From Neobacillus mesonae (GTDB lineage: Bacteria; Bacillota; Bacilli; Bacillales; Cytobacillaceae), in NCBI RefSeq assembly GCF_001636315.1, contig NZ_KV440949.1, positions 1,280,703 to 1,344,702 on the forward strand: a DNA stretch of 64,000 nt, given 5' to 3'. A program made the position numbers and the translations under genes. Below, in pieces: positions 28,626-36,268 of the stretch (position 1 is the stretch's first letter; each line of letters begins with the position of its first letter). Below the pieces are notes generated by a model. It was not told the origin of the DNA. It ran no database searches and saw only the letters and a program-made list of their open reading frames with translations.

Positions 28626-29387
28626 TTAGACCTGTATGAATGTTTTGGACATATCTTTTATCTTTTTTAAATATGGACTCTCTGGAATGGCAGAGTTTGT
28701 GATGATGGCATCTATTTGATTTAATTGACAGATTGGTGAAAATGCTTTGACACCAAATTTACTTTGACCGACCAACAAAAAGGATTTGTTAGAGATTTCG
28801 AGCAACTTTTTCTTCACTAATGCCTGTAATTCATTTGAATCACTTACGCCCCATTCTGGGTCCACTCCTTTACAGGAAAAAAAGGCTTTATCAACATAAT
28901 AATTAGACAATCCCCTTTCTGCCTGCGGCCCAACAAATGATAATGAATCAGACCATAACATGCCACCTGTTAAATGAACAGTTATTTTCCTTTTACTAGA
29001 TAACTCTGTTGCTACCTTTAAGGAATTCGTTAGAACCGTCAGCTGAATATCAGGCAATGCTTGGGCCATATACATTGCCGTAGTACTGGCATCTAATATG
29101 ATTCGATCATAAGGTTCAATATAGTTTAGAGCGATTTCTGCCACTTGTTTTTTTTCTTCGATATTCATCACTTCCCTTTGAACATAAGGTAGTTCATTAG
29201 AGGACTCCTTCGTTCCCACAGCTCCGCCATGTGTTCTTCGAAGATATCCTTCCTTTTCAAGCCTTTCCAAATCTCTACGGATCGTTTCTTCCGTTACACT
29301 GAATAGTTTGCTGAGTTCGGAGACTCTCATACTCCCCCGCTCATTTACCATTTCAGCAATCTTATTTTGCCTCTCAATCACAAGCAA
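28626..29387 (-). CDS. DeoR-family transcriptional repressor (copy 2)
   Basis: A 253-aa paralog of the protein at 14891-15652, with the same architecture: MRVSELSKLFSVTEETIRRDLERLE winged helix, RRTHGGAV hinge, and a DeoRC effector domain (DASTTAMYMAQALP, LTGGMLWSDSLSFVGP). It starts at TTG (29387) behind GGGAGGGAAGCTTTT. It follows fucU by 19 nt and precedes the importer operon, so it likely senses a phosphorylated deoxysugar and controls import. The nearly identical recognition helices of the two copies (EETIRRDLE with S-x-T before it) suggest they read the same operator. Confidence 0.9.
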   Translation of the reverse strand: MLVIERQNKIAEMVNERGSMRVSELSKLFSVTEETIRRDLERLEKEGYLRRTHGGAVGTKESSNELPYVQREVMNIEEKKQVAEIALNYIEPYDRIILDASTTAMYMAQALPDIQLTVLTNSLKVATELSSKRKITVHLTGGMLWSDSLSFVGPQAERGLSNYYVDKAFFSCKGVDPEWGVSDSNELQALVKKKLLEISNKSFLLVGQSKFGVKAFSPICQLNQIDAIITNSAIPESPYLKKIKDMSKTFIQV

Positions 29388-29406
29388 AAAGCTTCCCTCC
29401 CCTCAT

Positions 29407-29844
29407 TCATTCTTCATCCACCACTACACCCTTTTTCAACATTATATTCGCATATAGAGCGTTCTCCCCAGTAGCAACAATGGCGTAAGCTTTTTTAGAT
29501 CTCTCATAAAAATCAAATCGCTCCACCATTTTAAAGGAAGAAAAATGTGAATCATATTTTTGTATAACTGCACAATAATCATCCCAAATTTTCGGCTGAG
29601 TCGCATCACCTTCTACTACCTGCATGAGTGAAACCGAATGGTCACTGTATGTATCTAAAGGAAAAAATTTCAAAATTGCCTCTAATAACTCTGGTACTCC
29701 ATGGCCATCACAACGAATTAATCTTTCAGCATTCGATGCGGCAGGAAAGTTTCCGTCTGCTAAGACTATTTCATCACCATGACCCATTTCCATCAGTATT
29801 TTTATCAGTTCTGGACTAATAATCTTGGGAATCCCTTTTAACAT
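29407..29844 (-). CDS. fucU: L-fucose mutarotase (FucU/RbsD family)
   Basis: A 145-aa protein of the RbsD/FucU family. It has LKGIPKIISPELIKILMEMGHGDEIVLADGNFP with the conserved HGD and ADxxFP motifs, and ends in YANIMLKKGVV with the family's C-terminal YxN-type signature. FucU interconverts alpha and beta anomers of L-fucose and speeds delivery to FucI. The start is the ATG at 29844 behind AAGGGAATGTGTG; the adjacent upstream GTG is less well placed. It is cotranscribed with the second DeoR gene. This is strong evidence that the island is for fucose and not only for rhamnose. Confidence 0.9.
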   Translation of the reverse strand: MLKGIPKIISPELIKILMEMGHGDEIVLADGNFPAASNAERLIRCDGHGVPELLEAILKFFPLDTYSDHSVSLMQVVEGDATQPKIWDDYCAVIQKYDSHFSSFKMVERFDFYERSKKAYAIVATGENALYANIMLKKGVVVDEE

Positions 29845-29880
29845 CACACATTCCCTTCCTGTCTATATATTGTTTACTAC

Positions 29881-29889
29881 TGTTTATTT
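29881..29889 (-). promoter_or_regulatory. TGTTTATTT motif upstream of fucU
   Basis: An exact motif copy 37 nt upstream of the fucU start, flanked by TGTTTACTAC and CGTTTATCTTTATTTTATATG, so several half-sites lie in about 40 nt. Confidence 0.45.
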
Positions 29890-29969
29890 CCGTTTATCTT
29901 TATTTTATATGAAAACAAACATTTTTTCATCAATTTTTTATAATTTTAAAACATTACTAAATATTTCAC

Positions 29970-30018
29970 AAAAAAGCCTAATACTATCAGTTAGGAAACC
30001 GATCGGTATTAGGCTTAT
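29970..30018 (-). terminator. Intrinsic terminator after the FGGY kinase
   Basis: AAGCCTAATAC and GTATTAGGCTT arms around a loop of about 20 nt, with A-rich and T-rich flanks. It separates the kinase from fucU. Confidence 0.82.
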
Positions 30019-30031
30019 TCATCCACATATC

Positions 30032-31540
30032 TTAATTTGCGAATTGGAAATCTTGTATACGATGATATAATTCCTTAAATTGTTCAAATTGTTTTTTGTA
30101 TACGATACGATGGTGCTCAATTGGGGTAAAGTGTTGACTTGTCTTTATAATAGAGGTTGCAGCCATAAAACTAGGATACATTCCGATTCCTACTCCACCC
30201 GCAATGGCTGCTCCAATAGTTGTTGCTTCTGATGCATTCCTTTTAATCAGTATAGGCTGACTCAAAACATCACTAATAATTTGGATAAAACTCTCACTCT
30301 TTACGAGCCCGCCAATCATGCTAATTTCTCTTTCAGCACCATCATAATTGATGACTTCATAAATACTGCCGAGAGAGTACGCAATTCCCTCTAGCACCGC
30401 TTTTGCCAGATCAAAACGATGATGCTCTAAACTCATCCCAAAGAAACTTCCCCTGGCTTTATCATTCCAAATAGGCGAACGCTCCCCAAGCAGATAGGGA
30501 TGGAAAATCAATCCCCGCGAACCGGCAGGAACTTGTTTCAACTGTCTTTCAAATTGATCATACTCAGGAACAACCTTTACTTCATCCCAGTCGACAATAG
30601 AAGATAATTGTTTCATCACCCACTCATAAGCTCCACCTGCTGTTTGCATCGTGCCCAGAACATTATAATAGTGTGGATTGAGATCACAAATAGTAAAGAC
30701 GCGCTTTTGAGGATCAATAAACGGGGTATCTACTACTTTTGATACCCATGCGGTTGTCCCCATACTAATATATGTGTCCCCCTTGCTTACGCAGCCTGAG
30801 CCAACAGTGGCACACGCACCGTCTCCTCCACCAATAACTACGGGTGTCCCTTCAATCAAACCCGTTAATTTGGCCACACTTTTTTGGACATAGCCCACAA
30901 TCTCAGTAGACTGGACTGGATTGGGCATTTTCGTAACATCTAAAGCTAATTCACTATATAAAGAATCTTCCCATCTTCTTGTGCTAAGATTTAACCCTCC
31001 TGTTAAGGAAGCGTCCGAATAATCGGTCACCCCTAATACTCCCGTCAGTTTATAGGCTAGATAATCTTTAGCTTGCAGAAAAAATCTAGCTTTTTTATAA
31101 ACTTCAGGTTTCCTATGTTTTAACCAATATATTTTTAGTAATGGATATCGGGAATCAATCCGGTTTCCAGTAAGTTGATAAAACTGGTCTTCACATACTT
31201 TGTCATATACGTCCCTTTCAATTTCACTGCTTCTTGTATCGGCATGAATCATGGAGCGCATTAAAGGTTGTCCGTTATCATCAACCGGCAAACAGCCATT
31301 CATATGCGCGCTAAAGGAAATTCCCGCAATATGAATAGGATCAATCTTTTCCAGCACTTGTTTAGTCGTTTCAAGGAAATTTCCCCACCAATCATCAGGA
31401 TTCTGCTCAGCCATTCCTCCTTGTGAATAGAGGGTGGGGTACTTCCTTGTAGCGGATGCTACAATTTCCCCATTTTCACTATAGACAACACATTTATGGT
31501 TTGTCGTACCGAGATCATGAGCAAGAATGTACGCTGGCAT
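30032..31540 (-). CDS. FGGY-family carbohydrate kinase (XylB-like), substrate unknown
   Basis: A 502-aa sugar kinase with the actin-like ATP fold. It begins AYILAHDLGTTNHKCVVYSE, has SFSAHMNGCLPVD, a catalytic-type Asp region (YSDASLTGGLNLSTRRW), the phosphate loop YISMGTTAWVSKV and the C-terminal MIGGLVKSESFIQIISDVL. It resembles xylulokinase-like proteins but lacks pentose genes around it. It starts two bases after the transaldolase-like gene, so the pair should act together, for example phosphorylating a ketose that the aldolase splits or makes. This is the third FGGY kinase in the island. Confidence 0.85.
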   Translation of the reverse strand: MPAYILAHDLGTTNHKCVVYSENGEIVASATRKYPTLYSQGGMAEQNPDDWWGNFLETTKQVLEKIDPIHIAGISFSAHMNGCLPVDDNGQPLMRSMIHADTRSSEIERDVYDKVCEDQFYQLTGNRIDSRYPLLKIYWLKHRKPEVYKKARFFLQAKDYLAYKLTGVLGVTDYSDASLTGGLNLSTRRWEDSLYSELALDVTKMPNPVQSTEIVGYVQKSVAKLTGLIEGTPVVIGGGDGACATVGSGCVSKGDTYISMGTTAWVSKVVDTPFIDPQKRVFTICDLNPHYYNVLGTMQTAGGAYEWVMKQLSSIVDWDEVKVVPEYDQFERQLKQVPAGSRGLIFHPYLLGERSPIWNDKARGSFFGMSLEHHRFDLAKAVLEGIAYSLGSIYEVINYDGAEREISMIGGLVKSESFIQIISDVLSQPILIKRNASEATTIGAAIAGGVGIGMYPSFMAATSIIKTSQHFTPIEHHRIVYKKQFEQFKELYHRIQDFQFAN

Positions 31541-31542
31541 CG

Positions 31543-32214
31543 TTATCCCTCCACTGATTGACTCATCAGCTTTTCTTTATATTCTTTCCAATCATGGTTG
31601 AACTGGTTTCTTCCAATATCGGTCATAGGATGATGAAACAGTCCGCTAAATATCTTATATGGCATCGTAACGGCTCTTGCACCGAGCATCGCCATCTCCA
31701 CAATATCATGTGTACCCCTTAAACTAGCCCCAATTACTTTGGTATTGAATTTCTGTGTTTCATAGACACTAACAATCTCTTTTATTAGTTGATACCCCGA
31801 CCAGCCAGTATCGTTCACTCTTCCTACATAAGGACTAACATAGGCGGCACCAGCTTTGGCAGCCAATATCGCCTGAGAAACAGAAAAAATCAACGTCATG
31901 TTTGTATCAATTCCCTCTTTGGATAGAGCATGGCAAGCGTTAAGACCTTCTAAACCCATCGGAAGTTTAATGACTGGCCTACTAATGACGGAAACCATTT
32001 CTAAGGCTTCGCTTATCATGTCTTGAGCCGTATCACTTGAAACCTGATACCATACCTTCCCATTCACCATTTCATTAATTTCAGCGATTACTTCCTTTGG
32101 AGGCAAATTTTGTTTTGATAAAATTGTTGGATTGGTAGTCACTCCATCTAAAATAGACAATTCTGCCGCTGATTTAATTTCTTTTAAATCTGCTGTATCA
32201 ATATAAAATTCCAT
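31543..32214 (-). CDS. Transaldolase-like / fructose-6-phosphate aldolase family protein
   Basis: A 223-aa TIM-barrel enzyme of the short transaldolase (FSA/TalC) family, starting MEFYIDTADLKEIK at ATG 32214; an ATG three codons earlier is possible. DGVTTNPTILS and the Schiff-base Lys83 in RPVIKLPMGLEG are present, as is the C-terminal HPMTDIGRNQFNHDW tail. The family makes or breaks C-C bonds next to dihydroxyacetone units without a phosphopentose cofactor. The preserved lysine implies activity. It forms a two-gene operon with the FGGY kinase, preceded by DeoR-type motifs. The physiological sugar is not known. Confidence 0.87.
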   Translation of the reverse strand: MEFYIDTADLKEIKSAAELSILDGVTTNPTILSKQNLPPKEVIAEINEMVNGKVWYQVSSDTAQDMISEALEMVSVISRPVIKLPMGLEGLNACHALSKEGIDTNMTLIFSVSQAILAAKAGAAYVSPYVGRVNDTGWSGYQLIKEIVSVYETQKFNTKVIGASLRGTHDIVEMAMLGARAVTMPYKIFSGLFHHPMTDIGRNQFNHDWKEYKEKLMSQSVEG

Positions 32215-32297
32215 TAAAACCATCCCTTCTTCCTAAATAATTATTTTAAAATTTAAAAATTTTTATTTACTTTTGTTTTATTATATTACATCTTTAT

Positions 32298-32308
32298 TTA
32301 TTTTTGAA
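32298..32308 (-). promoter_or_regulatory. DeoR-type motif upstream of the transaldolase-kinase operon
   Basis: TTATTTTTGAA, identical to the 11-mer at 17977 before rhaEW, within TTTATTTATTTTTGAACAT. It sits about 85 nt upstream of the start and suggests the same repressor. Confidence 0.45.
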
Positions 32309-32319
32309 CATTTACAAAT

Positions 32320-32357
32320 AAAAAAGAAATATTTCTATATAGCAATATTTCTTTTTT
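32320..32357 (-). terminator. Intrinsic terminator after the Gfo/Idh gene
   Basis: Perfect 14-base arms AAAAAAGAAATATT (32320-32333) and AATATTTCTTTTTT (32344-32357) around TCTATATAGC. The stem is AU-rich but symmetric. Confidence 0.75.
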
Positions 32358-32361
32358 ACGG

Positions 32362-33330
32362 CTATTTGATTGACTGATAACAAGCCTCTATTACTCTCAT
32401 ATTTTGAATCGTATTTTCAGAACTATAAGAAGGGAGTCTGTCCTCTAAAACTGCTTGTGAAAAATGTTCGATTTGTTTTCTGTACTGATCCGCTATTATT
32501 TTTTCATTACGAAATCCTTGCTCGGAGTATATTAGGAGCAGTCCCTCACCATCGTTTAAATCCGGACGGAATGCCCTAGGAACAACCACGCGGCCTTTCG
32601 TACCAACAATCTCATATTCATGTCTAAAAGCCATATCCATACCGCAATCAAAAACAGCATTTAGACCATTTTCAAGCTTCATATAAACAACTGCAGACAA
32701 ATCCACACCTGATTGAGGATCAATATTGGCAATTACTTTAATCTCCTCTGGCTCAGACTTAAGGAGGTTTCGGATTGCATGAATCCCATAACACCCTACA
32801 TCATAAATGCTGCCGCCGCCCATTTCATTTTTCATCCTGATATTGTTTTGTTTGTCTCCCAAATTAAACGAGAAACTTGCTCGCATGAATCTTAAATCAC
32901 CAATTTCACCTGATTCAATAATTTCTTGAACCCGTTTATGCTGCGGATGAAATTGGTACATAAAAGCTTCCATAAACTTTACATTATTTTGCTTGCAAAC
33001 CTCCACCATTTCCAATGTTTCTTCGACTGTTAGGGCTGCTGGTTTCTCACAAAGTACATGCTTTCCATATCTAGCTGCCTCGATTACCCATTTTTTATGT
33101 AAATGATTTGGTACTGGAATGTAGACAGCATTAATTTCCTGATTCTGTAGCATTTCTTCATAACTTCCATAATAATTTGGAATGGAAAATTTTAAAGCAG
33201 TTTCCTTCGCTTTGCCGCTTAAACTTGAAATACCATGAATTTCCGCATTATTAGCTCGTAATATTGCTGGCATTACTTGAGTTTGGGCAATATCTGCCGT
33301 ACTTAATATGCCCCATTTTACCTTTTTCAT
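32362..33330 (-). CDS. Gfo/Idh/MocA-family NAD(P)-dependent oxidoreductase
   Basis: A 322-aa two-domain dehydrogenase. The N-terminal Rossmann fold starts KVKWGILSTADIAQ, and the family motif EKPAALTVEE (catalytic Lys in KHVLCEKP) lies near residue 95. The C-terminal beta-sheet domain carries GGSIYDVGCYGIHAIR with the conserved Asp and His. It resembles the branch containing glucose/xylose dehydrogenases. It has its own promoter region divergent from a lactonase gene, so a sugar-to-lactone-to-acid oxidation is possible. The ATG at 33330 follows AAGGGGGAATATGTAA. The substrate is unknown. Confidence 0.85.
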   Translation of the reverse strand: MKKVKWGILSTADIAQTQVMPAILRANNAEIHGISSLSGKAKETALKFSIPNYYGSYEEMLQNQEINAVYIPVPNHLHKKWVIEAARYGKHVLCEKPAALTVEETLEMVEVCKQNNVKFMEAFMYQFHPQHKRVQEIIESGEIGDLRFMRASFSFNLGDKQNNIRMKNEMGGGSIYDVGCYGIHAIRNLLKSEPEEIKVIANIDPQSGVDLSAVVYMKLENGLNAVFDCGMDMAFRHEYEIVGTKGRVVVPRAFRPDLNDGEGLLLIYSEQGFRNEKIIADQYRKQIEHFSQAVLEDRLPSYSSENTIQNMRVIEACYQSIK

Positions 33331-33514
33331 TTACATATTCCCCCTTAATTCATTTTAAACTCCATCTTTACTAATATTATATATTTTAGATAATTCAAAA
33401 AGATAGGGTTTAATATTTTTATTATTTCTTATTCAAAGCCAAGGTTGTTTTTTTATAAATTCCCGCCAAGTTTGATAAAATATAACAAATAACAATCTTG
33501 AGGAGAAGTTGATA

Positions 33515-34564
33515 ATGACAGAAAGCAAACTAAAAGGATTTATTGGAACGTACACCAAAGGAGATAGCAAAGGAATATATTCCTTTACCTTAAATACGCA
33601 AGAGGGAAAAATAGAGGATATTCGGGTGGCTGCTGAGTTAGAGAACCCCACCTATTTAGCCATTAGCCGTGACAATCAATATCTTTATTCTGTTGTGAAA
33701 GATGGAGAAAACGGCGGCTTAGCAGCATTTTCTATCAGCCCATCAGGGGAATTGACAGAAATTAACCGCCAGTTGTCCCTTGGTGCATCTCCATGCTACG
33801 TGAGTGTTGATGGTAAGAATAAGTATGTTTTCAGCGCTAATTATCATAAAGGGTCAGTAGAATCACATCTTATTAACCAGGAAAATGGCTCTGTTCTACC
33901 GGCAGTTTCTACAATGAAGCACGAAGGCCGCGGTCCAGACCCAAGGCAGGATAAACCACATTCCCATTATGCTGACTTAACTCCGGATGAAGCATATCTT
34001 GCGGTGGTTGAACTGGGAATCGATGCCTTAATTACATACAAGGTAGAAGAAGATGCTACGCTGACAAAGGTTAAACTGCTTCCATTAAAGGCCGGAAGCG
34101 GTCCGCGTCATTTAGTCTTCCATCCTAACGGCAGATATGCCTATATCATGACCGAATTCAGCTCAGAAGTAATTGGACTCGATTATGAAAATGGGCGTTT
34201 TTCTGAAAAACAATACATTTCCACCATTCCTGAGGACTTTAAGGAAAACAACCAAGGAAGTGCAATCCATATTTCTTCAGATGGCCGTTTTGTCTATGCC
34301 GGCAATCGTGGACATAACAGTATAGCAGTGTTCAGTGTGAATCAAACAACTGGAGAACTAAGTTTTGTGGACCGAGTTTCTTCAGAAGGTGACTGGCCTC
34401 GGGATTTTGAACTGGATCCAAGTGAACAGTTTATTGTCGGGTCTAATCAGGAATCGGGGAATCTTGTGTTATATAGAAGGGATGAGGAGTCGGGAAGACT
34501 GACGTTACTCGATGCAGATATTTCGGTGCCTTATCCGGTTTGTGTGAAGTTTTTGGATGCGTAG
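33515..34564 (+). CDS. YkgB/Pgl-type lactonase (seven-bladed beta-propeller)
   Basis: A 349-aa lactonase-family protein (Pfam Lactonase). It begins LKGFIGTYTKGDSKGIYSF with repeated blades such as NPTYLAISRDNQYLYSV, GSGPRHLVFHPNGRYAYIM and DWPRDFELDPSEQFIVGSNQ. The GPRH and propeller His/Glu features match 6-phosphogluconolactonase of the YbhE/YkgB class. It hydrolyses sugar lactones in the cytosol. The ATG at 33515 is preferred (AGGAG 9 nt upstream) over a TTG two codons earlier. It is divergent from the Gfo/Idh dehydrogenase and ends in a terminator shared with the exopolysaccharide operon's end. Confidence 0.88.
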   Translation: MTESKLKGFIGTYTKGDSKGIYSFTLNTQEGKIEDIRVAAELENPTYLAISRDNQYLYSVVKDGENGGLAAFSISPSGELTEINRQLSLGASPCYVSVDGKNKYVFSANYHKGSVESHLINQENGSVLPAVSTMKHEGRGPDPRQDKPHSHYADLTPDEAYLAVVELGIDALITYKVEEDATLTKVKLLPLKAGSGPRHLVFHPNGRYAYIMTEFSSEVIGLDYENGRFSEKQYISTIPEDFKENNQGSAIHISSDGRFVYAGNRGHNSIAVFSVNQTTGELSFVDRVSSEGDWPRDFELDPSEQFIVGSNQESGNLVLYRRDEESGRLTLLDADISVPYPVCVKFLDA

Positions 34565-34566
34565 AA

Positions 34567-34612
34567 AAAGCTCTAGGGATAAAATAAAGTTTATCCCTAG
34601 AACTTTTTTATT
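34567..34612 (+). terminator. Bidirectional terminator between lactonase and eps operon end
   Basis: CTCTAGGGATAAA and TTTATCCCTAGAA arms followed by TTTTTTATTTT. The A-rich left flank lets it serve the minus-strand eps operon as well. Confidence 0.85.
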
Positions 34613-34650
34613 TTGGCCATTGGAACTGTTATCTATCAGCCTGCCTATTC

Positions 34651-35235
34651 TTAACCCTTAAAATCTTCCATACTGCTGTGGTTAATTGCCGATACTCCTT
34701 CTTTTATAAGAACCTTTTTAATTGTTAAAATTAAAATTTTTAAATCAAGGAAGAGCGATTGATTCTCTACATACCAAACATCTAATTTGAATTTTTCTTC
34801 CCAGCTAATTAAATTACGTCCGTTTACCTGCGCCCAGCCGGTAATGCCCGGTTTCACCTCGTGCCTTCTCGCCTGCTCTTTAGTGTATAATGGTAAATAT
34901 TCCATTAAAAGCGGCCTTGGTCCTACGAAACTCAAGTCTCCCTTAAAAACATTGAAAAGCTGCGGCAATTCATCCAAACTATATTTTCTTAAGAAAATTC
35001 CTAATGCCGTTAATCTTAATTCTTCGGGGATTATTTGCCCATTCTTATCCCTTTCATCTATCATTGTTCGAAACTTATAAATATAAAAAGGCTTTCCATC
35101 AAGTCCCGGGCGCATTTGTTTAAAAAGAACAGGGGATCCCATTCGAATTCGTATCACCACACCTATTATCACCATGAATGGTAAAAAGGCTAGTATCAAA
35201 ATGATTGATCCAAGTAAATCTATGAATCTTTTCAA
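34651..35235 (-). CDS. Undecaprenyl-phosphate sugar phosphotransferase (EpsL/PglC type)
   Basis: A 194-aa monotopic initiating transferase. The N-terminal hydrophobic hairpin (LLGSIILILAFLPFMVIIGVVI) is followed by the family core: PVLFKQMRPGLDGKPFYIYKFRTM, the DELPQLFNVFKGDLSFVGPRPLL block with catalytic Asp/Glu, and KPGITGWAQVNGRN. It loads the first sugar-1-phosphate onto undecaprenyl phosphate on the inner membrane face. With the 4,6-dehydratase and aminotransferase at the other end of the operon, a diamino-trideoxy sugar may be that first sugar. The start is TTG (35235) behind AAGGGGGGC. It is the last gene of the eps operon. Confidence 0.9.
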   Translation of the reverse strand: MKRFIDLLGSIILILAFLPFMVIIGVVIRIRMGSPVLFKQMRPGLDGKPFYIYKFRTMIDERDKNGQIIPEELRLTALGIFLRKYSLDELPQLFNVFKGDLSFVGPRPLLMEYLPLYTKEQARRHEVKPGITGWAQVNGRNLISWEEKFKLDVWYVENQSLFLDLKILILTIKKVLIKEGVSAINHSSMEDFKG

Positions 35236-35257
35236 ATTGAAGCCCCCCTTTATTTCA

Positions 35258-36247
35258 TTACACTTTTACCTTTTTAAAACTATGAGAATTTAGCAAAATT
35301 ACATCATCAAATTTAATCATGGTTGATCCTTCTGAGTAATTTCCAATTTCAGTTTTATTACTAATTCCTTCAAGATTTCTTATTAAATTACGAACAAAAT
35401 TTTGTCCTGCTTCATGCGCATGAGGATATCCTCCGCCAAATCGTGGATTTATTTCTGAAATGACAAACCCCTTTTTTGTTTTAAAACAATCAATATCTAT
35501 AGGGCCAATTGGGCCTAAAACTTTTACCAACTTGTCAATTAAAAGAAATAAACTATCATCACTGATGGCAACAGACTTATCAGTTTCTCCTGCCCTCATC
35601 CTAATTTTTTTCTTACTGAAAATATTTACAGGTTGGAAATTGATTAAATCAACATAGCAATCAACCCCGTACTCAAGTCCTTCCATAAATGGCTGTACAA
35701 TTAAAGAGCCATCATCTTTCCATAAAGCCTGAAGTTCTGCCATAGAATGAATAATGGCTATACCAATGCTTGCACTCCCCATCCTAGGTTTTAAAATCAA
35801 TGGAAATTGGAGAATGTTGTTATAAATAGCCGCTTCAATCTCATTAAGGTTTAAATAGGTTGGAATCGCTGGCAGTTGATGCTGCAAAAGAAATTTGTAA
35901 GTGCGATGCTTATCAAAGCAAATCTCTACCACATCTTTATTTGATACAATTATTTTAATTTGTTCTTTCTCCAGAGCATCCTTTGCCTCTGCCAGGAGAC
36001 TTAATTCTGGATCGATAAGACTTAATACGGCATTGATTTCATACTTTTTGCATAGGTATTTGATTTGTTCTAAATATGTTGGGTCGGTGATGCGTGGAAC
36101 CACTTCAAAGCAATCGGCAAAATGTAATGCAGGCGCTGACGGATCACAATCAATTGCAATGATCTTACCGCCAATTTTACCTAACTCCTCTTTAAAATAT
36201 CTAACTAGTTTAACTCTCCGACCTGCACTGCATAATAAAATATTCAT
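35258..36247 (-). CDS. ATP-grasp ligase of the exopolysaccharide operon
   Basis: A 329-aa protein related to carbamoyl-phosphate-synthase-like ATP-grasp ligases. Residues 1-100 form a pre-ATP-grasp Rossmann domain (ILLCSAGRRVKLVRYFKEEL). The grasp domain follows with LKPRMGSASIGI, FMEGLEYGVDCYVD and the Mg-binding end FVISEINPRFGGGYPHAHEAG. Such enzymes couple a carboxylate to an amine or other nucleophile through an acyl-phosphate. It starts at ATG 36247 behind GAGGGATGGAT and sits directly after a PLP decarboxylase gene, suggesting that the pair makes or attaches an amino-acid-derived group. The true substrate is unknown. Confidence 0.83.
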   Translation of the reverse strand: MNILLCSAGRRVKLVRYFKEELGKIGGKIIAIDCDPSAPALHFADCFEVVPRITDPTYLEQIKYLCKKYEINAVLSLIDPELSLLAEAKDALEKEQIKIIVSNKDVVEICFDKHRTYKFLLQHQLPAIPTYLNLNEIEAAIYNNILQFPLILKPRMGSASIGIAIIHSMAELQALWKDDGSLIVQPFMEGLEYGVDCYVDLINFQPVNIFSKKKIRMRAGETDKSVAISDDSLFLLIDKLVKVLGPIGPIDIDCFKTKKGFVISEINPRFGGGYPHAHEAGQNFVRNLIRNLEGISNKTEIGNYSEGSTMIKFDDVILLNSHSFKKVKV

Positions 36248-36268
36248 ATCCATCCCTCAGATTCATTA

